DNA of 64,000 nt from Aestuariivirga litoralis. GTDB taxonomy: Bacteria > Pseudomonadota > Alphaproteobacteria > Rhizobiales > Aestuariivirgaceae. The notes beneath the pieces are model-generated. The model saw only the letters and a program-made list of their open reading frames with translations. It did no database searches and had not been told where the DNA came from. A program made the position numbers and the translations under genes. Below, piece by piece: positions 63,734 to 64,000 of this stretch (the first letter of the stretch is position 1; each line of letters opens with the position of its first letter). The DNA is taken from contig NZ_WAHS01000002.1 in the NCBI RefSeq assembly GCF_015714715.1, positions 434,001 through 498,000 on the forward strand. Reading direction: 5' to 3'.

Positions 63734-64000
63734 GATTTATCCCATTGTTGCGCAGATGGATGCCAGCGCGGTTTATAGCCTCTGGCCAAAATTGCAATGA
63801 TCGACGGTGGCGTGAGGAGGCGAGATGCGCTCTGCATGGGCACGGGTGAGTAATAACCGGTGAAGGTCCAATGCAGAAGCTGGCCGGATTTCACCGCGTA
63901 AGCCTCGCCATCAATTTCAAGCATGCAGCCATCCGGCAAAGAGCCCTCATCCGCCTTCGGCACCTTCTCCCATCGCTGCGCGACGGGCGAAGGCGACAGA
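63730..64000 (-). CDS. Unrecognised protein, C-terminal part (cut by window edge)
   Basis: The minus-strand frame is open from the window edge to a stop at 63730, giving the last 89 residues. Readable parts are GCMLEIDGEAYAVKSGQLLHW and the end SRLLTPPSIIAILARGYKPRWHPSA. A GTG at 63963 is a possible internal start, but the open frame before it, with no ribosome-binding site there, suggests that the gene begins outside the window. The LTPPS...GY.P.WHPSA ending looks like a conserved domain that I cannot name. The stop overlaps the FAH-family start by 4 bp, so the two are coupled. Confidence 0.65.
   Translation of the reverse strand, partial: LSPSPVAQRWEKVPKADEGSLPDGCMLEIDGEAYAVKSGQLLHWTFTGYYSPVPMQSASRLLTPPSIIAILARGYKPRWHPSAQQWDKS

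Overview
The window is a dense, roughly 60% GC stretch of chromosome from an alphaproteobacterium, most likely of the Hyphomicrobiales (Rhizobiales). The evidence is a mitochondrion-like cox cluster with SURF1, thrC and an M16 peptidase behind it; an IalB-family gene and tldD facing coxB; the plant-type glutamate-cysteine ligase; a DUF4170 protein; a TIGR01459 phosphatase beside ribF; and a groESL operon carrying both CIRCE and the alphaproteobacterial RpoH-type promoter. No rRNA, tRNA, CRISPR array, IS element or prophage was seen. This reads as core genome with some accessory efflux genes.

Layout. 1-5 kb: a class III aminotransferase cut by the left edge, a beta-hydroxyacid dehydrogenase, and a membrane GGDEF/EAL protein. 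4.4-14 kb, minus strand: coxB-coxA-ctaB-49 aa membrane peptide-ctaG-coxC, an intrinsic terminator, then DUF983-SURF1-thrC-M16 peptidase-GNAT. 14-18.4 kb, plus strand: IalB-family protein, tldD, a HAD phosphatase and a MATE exporter. 18.4-19.5 kb: a LysR regulator divergent from a previously easily missed 36-codon gene. 19.5-26.8 kb: gshA, rsmE, ubiA-pmbA-IMPase-DUF4170, ribF and a HAD phosphatase. 26.8-31.3 kb: a degenerate EAL protein, an omega-aminotransferase, a LysE exporter, a GST and a MmcQ-like protein. 31.3-38.7 kb: glnE, a cNMP-binding-fold protein, a metallophosphoesterase, groES-groEL and a CPBP protease. 38.8-45.8 kb: an ABC-F ATPase, a cardiolipin-synthase-like PLD protein with an EEP hydrolase, and a convergent ABC-2 exporter with HlyD adaptor. 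45.8-56.7 kb: GFA-SRPBCC-VOC genes under a TetR regulator, a divergent RND pump, a MacAB-like split ABC system and an unknown membrane protein. 56.7-64 kb: a lytic transglycosylase, a candidate small RNA, hisS-hisZ-hisG, a TetR/PNPOx divergent pair, and an FAH-family hydrolase followed by a gene cut by the right edge.

How it works together. The cox block encodes cytochrome aa3 subunits plus heme O synthesis (CtaB), copper insertion (CtaG) and SURF1 assembly. hisS-hisZ-hisG supplies histidyl-tRNA synthetase together with both subunits of the short-form ATP phosphoribosyltransferase. TldD and PmbA, about 6 kb apart, would form one peptidase. Three tripartite-type exporters lie within 13 kb without an outer-membrane channel.

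The most interesting non-coding observations are: a nearly symmetric divergent promoter/operator at 62245-62302; a TetR operator exactly filling the -35/-10 spacer at 48049-48076; a repeated arrangement of a -10-like hexamer 6-8 bp before start codons that lack a Shine-Dalgarno, suggesting leaderless mRNAs; a candidate sRNA with a strong terminator at 58060-58200; and a hairpin that would hide the ribosome-binding site of the omega-aminotransferase. I saw no wholly new multi-gene system. All calls rest on reading the sequence and on knowledge of the families; no database search was run.
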